64,000 nt of DNA from Cardiocondyla obscurior (Eukaryota > Arthropoda > Insecta > Hymenoptera > Formicidae). The translations under genes were made by a program, and so were the position numbers. The stretch is from assembly GCF_019399895.1 (NCBI RefSeq), contig NC_091869.1, forward strand, positions 3,410,001 through 3,474,000. The letters are read 5' to 3'. Shown here piece by piece: positions 59,403-64,000 of this stretch (position 1 is its first letter; each line of letters begins with the position of its first letter). The notes below the pieces were generated by a model. That model saw only the letters and a program-made list of their open reading frames with translations, was not told where the DNA came from and searched no databases.

Positions 59403-60693
59403 TGTAGCTTTTTGTGCGCATTATTTAGTTGCCCGATTCAATAACGTATGTGCAATATTGTACTGACGCAAAATATGACGTGAAAATATCGGAAACACTG
59501 CAAGTGAATAAATATTATTTCACGGGAAAAGGTATTGGAGCGCGTTATTGCAATATTGACAAGAAAATTTGCAGGGAAAGATTATTTATTCAGTTTCTTT
59601 ATTGCGCTGTTCGTCGATAGTGTGATATAACGTTAGTAATAAAACATCGTTTCTTCGATTCCATTTTGAACTGGTATAATGCACGCTTCCCGAGTACTCT
59701 CGAGAACTGCACAAGTGTGAGAAACGATGTTTCATTGAAATATGCATTATCGATATTCTAAAGGCCTACGAGACAATGTAAATGGCAACATGTATTTAAT
59801 TTCCATATCGCTAATTTAAAGACGAATGTCTAAAGGAAGAAAGGCTGTATTTAGTAATTGCGTAACTTTGTACGTACGTGTGTGTGTGTGAGTGGGCGCA
59901 TGGTGTGTGAAAAAAAAGGAGATAAACTTAATTTTCTGCTTCCCAACTTAGCTTCTGCTCTTTTTAAGATATTACGCTCAACTGGGTGTTTATCAGGCTC
60001 GTAATTTGAATTACGAATTGCGCTCATTATATTCTAGTCAATGTGTATAACGTAACACTGAAAATACGGATAATTAATAATTAATCGTAGAAAGTAAGTT
60101 CATAAGATTAAGAATTCACACGTATTACTAGTGATACGCCCTCAAAGGCGCGGTAACGTCATGTAACGACCTCGGGGATACGAACGTAATGAATGTCTCA
60201 TGTACCTTTTATATTTATAACAATAAAACAGCTATAAAAATTAATCGATTTTGTTAACTCGGCCTGCTTTGATTTGCCCTAGTAAGTTATTAATTATTTC
60301 TGATCTTATAAATTTTTCTCCAATATAACCAATTCATTTGCATATACATAAAATTTATATTTACTTGATATTATAAAGCGAGCACGTTTCGCGTGCATTG
60401 TTTGCTCTTACCGATAATTCAATCTATCGTTGATTCGTACTATCTTGTCTTTTTCGTACTATCATGTCAATAATTCCAAAATAAAATTAATTTCGTTAAA
60501 CTTTTAAACATTCAATCGTTAAACTTATTCAAACTGATTTAGTTGTACTGTTAAAAATGATTGACTTAAACGGATTTCCTCGTAACTAAAAAAAAAAAAT
60601 ATATTTGATCAAACGCAGGCTTTTTAAAATAGGATATTTAGATATAAAGAGATTTAATGTATTGCGGTAAATATATACCTATATATTAGTCGA
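59403..60693. other. Convergent intergenic stretch between Mgat2 and PEBP
   Basis: AT-rich DNA without a recognised gene. It should hold the 3' UTRs of both convergent genes. The TG run at about 59876-59892 is simple sequence. No clear AATAAA was found for PEBP just beyond its stop on the minus strand. Confidence 0.5.
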
Positions 60694-61939
60694 TTAAAGA
60701 TTTAAATGTTTATGATAAGAGGGGACATTATCATCGTATTCTGCCTTCATAAAGTTGCCAGCGATCGGGCCTTCCAAATTATACTTTTCCACAAACTTTT
60801 TTATGGAAAATCTCTTTCGTTGACTTCCGTCCCTATAATCAGATAATAAAATATTAAATATTCGGCTGCGCAATGTACACTGTGCTGACAATATAGCATT
60901 TTCTTACCAAGTGCTCAATCTTCTTTCGTCAAAGGTAATTGCGCCCTGGTTTTGTTTATAAAGGAGAAACACGTAGCGGTGTTTTCCGGTATTTTTCGGC
61001 GGCGCTGGGCCAACATACTCCGCTAAAACTTCACCTTTAGCTATATTTTCTTCCGGTATATTTCCTACGAGCCAATGTCGGAACTCTCGATTATATCCTC
61101 CTCTTCTCGGTGCATCGGGATCTGTAATTTATATGTGCAAGATTAAAAAAAATCTATATACATAATTAGTCACTAATGATTGGAAATATCCACTGTTAGC
61201 ATGATTGTTAAACGTTTCCATACATTATATAAATCTTAGTTGCGACAATTAGCATGCCAAGGAATCTGCGCGTCGTTAAGTAATGGCAACGGAGAAAACT
61301 GGTTTTCGAAACGGTGAAAGTTGAAGTCTTCGAGAATAGAGCGTCATTATGCACTGCTTCGCGATTCACGAAATTCTCACAATAAAAAAACAAAGAATGA
61401 AAATAAATTTTACGCACTAAACACCGCGTAGACTTTTTATTACCTATTCACTTAATATTCATAATATTTTAATCATTAAAAGACCAGATTTAACTTTTAC
61501 TTTTACAAATTAATAAAAGTCAAATGTTTCAAGCCTCACCCGTCAGAACAAGCGTGTATAAAACTCCGCCTTCGTGTTTATAGTGTATTTCTGGTACTTC
61601 GTGGCTTTCAGTCGGCGTGATTTCAGTTCCTAAATCGATTAATTTATTGCCATATTTTACCTGTGCCATACAAAAACGGTTTTACATACGGAATCTGTCT
61701 AGTATGTTCTCATTATTAATTAATATATACCTCGATCTTCTCGATCGGTGCTTTATCAATAATATCAGGCTCGATTTTCGCCTCTTTAAATTCCGTTTCC
61801 ACATCACCTAAGGAAAAACCAACAACACACAGAAGGATTCCTGAAACATATATAAGATATAAATACATATATTACATAAATAAATATCACTATAAAACAT
61901 TAGAATTTAAACTAACAAACCTGATATTAAATATTTCAT
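60694..61939 (-). CDS. Secreted phosphatidylethanolamine-binding protein (PEBP/RKIP family)
   Basis: PEBP family proteins bind anionic ligands and lipid head groups; several are odorant- or immunity-linked in insects, and the mammalian member inhibits Raf. Five exons (minus strand): 61939-61921, 61840-61731, 61660-61540, 61121-60908, 60832-60694; phases agree and give 200 residues. The start MKYLISGILLCVVGFSLG is a signal peptide whose first intron (donor GTTTGT) splits it. Pocket motifs are DPDAP (84-88), HWLVGNI (99-105) and GKHRYVF (129-135). The C-terminus contains KKF, PIAGNF and AEYDD, the usual end of the fold. Length is that of a standard PEBP (about 185) plus the leader. The intron of 75 bp before the last exon is small. 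No disruption is seen. Which insect PEBP paralogue this is cannot be decided here. Confidence 0.92.
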
Positions 61940-63589
61940 TATTAGTCACACTGTTTCCAGCAAACTGCAACAGCAATGCTGAGACTAGTAAGAGGCAAAA
62001 CGTTTTATGGCAAGGTATATCCCTACCCAACTTGCGTTAGAAGGTCATTTCTACCAGCCTTTCCAATATTGTATATGTATATCCTCCCATCTCAAAGCAT
62101 TTATATCTGCAGATTTTTCCTGAAGAATTCTGTTAGATCACAAGCCATAAAATTATTTCGTACAAGATAAAAATATATGCTCATAATTTAATAAACTAAA
62201 AAAAAATTTTAATGAGTCTTTTTAGTTCATACTTTCAACATTGATATACTAACTTTCAATACTAAATTTTTTAATATTTTTAATTTACTATTTTATTTTA
62301 TTATAAATGTACAATTATAATAAAAATAAAGCTTTTTATTTCATATGATCAGAGCTGTATAAAAAGTTACTTTACAATTGTATATTTAAATAATTTCACA
62401 ATTGTGGCATTTTATTTTGTATTCCTTCAATCTTTTATCTTCCATTTTTTTCTTGTTTTTTTTTATTTTGTAATACTAGAAAGTGATATTTACACGTGTA
62501 TCTATTATTAAAAAAAAAAGAACTGCATAAAATGATTCTTCAAAGTTAAAAGTAAATTAATTATGCTTTTATAAAAATTGAGAAATTCAAAGTAAATAAA
62601 ATGATAAATTTCTCAGTCGACTCTATACATCTTGCAGTGTTTTACAGTTATTCATTAATTTTTCCTGTGTAATCTAATTTGTTTTTTTTTCTTTTTTAAT
62701 TAACCACAATTAATACTATGTTATCAAAGTTTATAACCTCAAAATAAGATAGTTATTAATTATTTGCTCTCGATCTTATTAAAGATTGATTCGGCAATAA
62801 GTCACAATCAATCAAAAGAATTATTCATTAACCTCAAACTCAATTAGTTACTGGCTCCTGATCTAATTAAAAATCAATTCGGTCTCTTCAAAGAATATTA
62901 ATTTCGTCAATCTCGTCTCGATTTTTTAGACGCATTCATCATTTGCTAATGACGGCTCGTAACGGATTTACTCAAAACTAAAATAAAATTATATTATTTG
63001 ATTGGTTTATATGGCTTATATAGGCCAATCACTACCGATCGTAGTACCCGCCAATTTAGTAGCGGCCATTACAAATTGGCGGGAAACGAGGCCTCTTCGT
63101 GTCACCATCTTACCATATTTTCTAAGCATTTTCGGATGATTTCGAACAATTCAACTTCGCGAAACTCCTGAATTGACGGATTTGTCATCTTATTTATTTT
63201 AAATTTCTCGATTATTTAAAATCGGCATAAACTAATTATCGTTTTTATTTAATTGTAACCTAGGATTAATTACTTATGTTTTTTTTTTAATAACAAAAAA
63301 TTAATCCTTAGAAAATGAATATAATTAATGTCCAAATGCTTATTTAAATTATATTTAAAGAAACGAGACGTGCTGAAATACCATGTAAAGCACATACATA
63401 CGTAATTCGTTGCTGAAAATTAGTAATTGTATAATAGTTTTCTTTAACGTGGAAGAATTAGGCGAGTGTACTCACTCTGGCACGAATACTTTCGTACAGC
63501 TGGTGCTCTCGGAAATCTCGCGCATCGCTCTGCACGCGTCTCATCTTGCAACAGGACTCTTGGCTCCTTCTTCGTCTTCACAATTGTAC
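61940..63589. other. PEBP upstream flank, no recognised gene
   Basis: AT-rich DNA. It contains an imperfect direct repeat (about 62755-62800 and 62845-62890) and the promoter-like cluster at 63001-63084. Short open frames lack splice partners and motifs. Confidence 0.5.
63001..63084. promoter_or_regulatory. CCAAT + E2F motif cluster, promoter-like
   Basis: GATTGG at 63001-63006 and CCAATC near 63026-63031 are inverted CCAAT boxes. CCCGCCAATTT at 63048-63058 and AAATTGGCGGG at 63074-63084 form a perfect 11-bp inverted repeat, and the second continues as TTGGCGGGAAA, a strong E2F/DP site. Paired CCAAT and E2F sites typify cell-cycle promoters. No gene body was recognised next to it in the window. 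Confidence 0.4.
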
Positions 63590-63900
63590 ACTGGATTACT
63601 GGAAGGCAAGTATACTGTTTGTTTCGGCGACGGCGGCTAACGTACGTGACCTTAACGTGGTGTGCGTCGAGTCTCACACGCAGTGCGAGTGCTGTTGAGA
63701 GCCGGCCACCGAGTATAGTCGAGAACCACCGTGAATCACCGAGAACTGAGGAAAGTAGAGGACCAGTGGAACACTCGACGACACATGTACACTCAAAGCA
63801 GGTATACCGTTCGTTGCGGTGAGTGGCGAGCGGCGAACGGCGACGGCGACTAGCGTACGTGACTTCTCCCCTTGATCCCCTCCCTCGGCCACCGAGTATG
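63590..63900 (+). repeat. Two tandem copies of the inverted-repeat element ends
   Basis: Unit one (63590-63716) runs from GTACACTG through GACGGCGGCTAACGTACGTGA to GGCCACCGAGTAT and resembles the left part of 42920-43173. Unit two (63786-63900) runs from GTACACTCA through GACTAGCGTACGTGACTTC to GGCCACCGAGTAT and resembles the right part of that element in reverse complement. Here both lie in the same orientation. The two units share the CACCGAGTAT end. They are probably remnants or a rearranged copy of the same mobile family. Confidence 0.6.
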
Positions 63901-64000
63901 CGCGTAGTAGTGAGGAGCGTTCCCCCCTCATTCTCCCTCCTTCTCATTCCCCCGTAACCCGCGCTTCACGGCACATCTACGCACGTGCTTCATGTGAGAT
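63901..64000. other. Window end, nothing recognised
   Basis: A pyrimidine-rich stretch, possibly still part of the repeat family since the right arm of the 42920-43173 element continues with similar TCCCC-rich sequence. Confidence 0.3.

Noticed and set aside
1..64000. tRNA, rRNA, CRISPR arrays, autonomous transposases or reverse transcriptases
   Set aside because: No T-arm, array periodicity or enzyme motifs were seen in the sequence or its open frames.

Overview
This is animal (insect) genomic DNA from the anterior end of a Hox cluster. The evidence is two Hox homeoboxes on the same strand: a proboscipedia/Hox2-class homeobox split by an intron between homeodomain residues 44 and 45 (14277-16500), and downstream a labial/Hox1 gene (33297-42660). 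Large introns, the absence of operons, abundant CpG and many poly(A)/(T) and (CT)n tracts fit a hymenopteran, possibly an ant; that taxon is an inference.

Layout. 1-14276 is read as the last part of a large pb intron, because the N-terminal YPWM-type exon was not found and probably lies left of the window. 14277-16500 holds the last two visible pb coding exons. 16501-33296 is the pb-lab intergenic region, with Hox/Exd/Hth-type motifs and a good CTCF-type motif. 33297-34242 and 42176-42660 are the two labial coding exons, separated by a 7.9 kb intron that contains a GA-rich tract beside a GC-rich island. 42661-55384 has no recognised gene but holds a terminal-inverted-repeat element, a long hairpin, the second copy of a spliced-looking repeat and a GC-rich island. 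55385-59092 is an eight-exon Mgat2 gene (GnT-II, Golgi N-glycan branching). 60694-61939 on the minus strand is a five-exon gene for a secreted phosphatidylethanolamine-binding protein (PEBP). 61940-64000 has promoter-like CCAAT/E2F motifs and two more copies of the terminal-repeat family.

pb and lab are transcription factors of head and anterior patterning and should share long-range control. Mgat2 and PEBP are flanking non-Hox genes that converge tail to tail. No new multi-gene system is evident. The less ordinary observations are a repeat carrying paired splice sites in two copies about 41 kb apart, a dispersed inverted-repeat family, a 48-bp-arm hairpin, a GC-AG intron and an in-frame cassette-like exon in Mgat2, and candidate cis elements between pb and lab. 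Exon coordinates were worked out by hand from splice consensus and reading phase; none was checked by alignment or RNA data.
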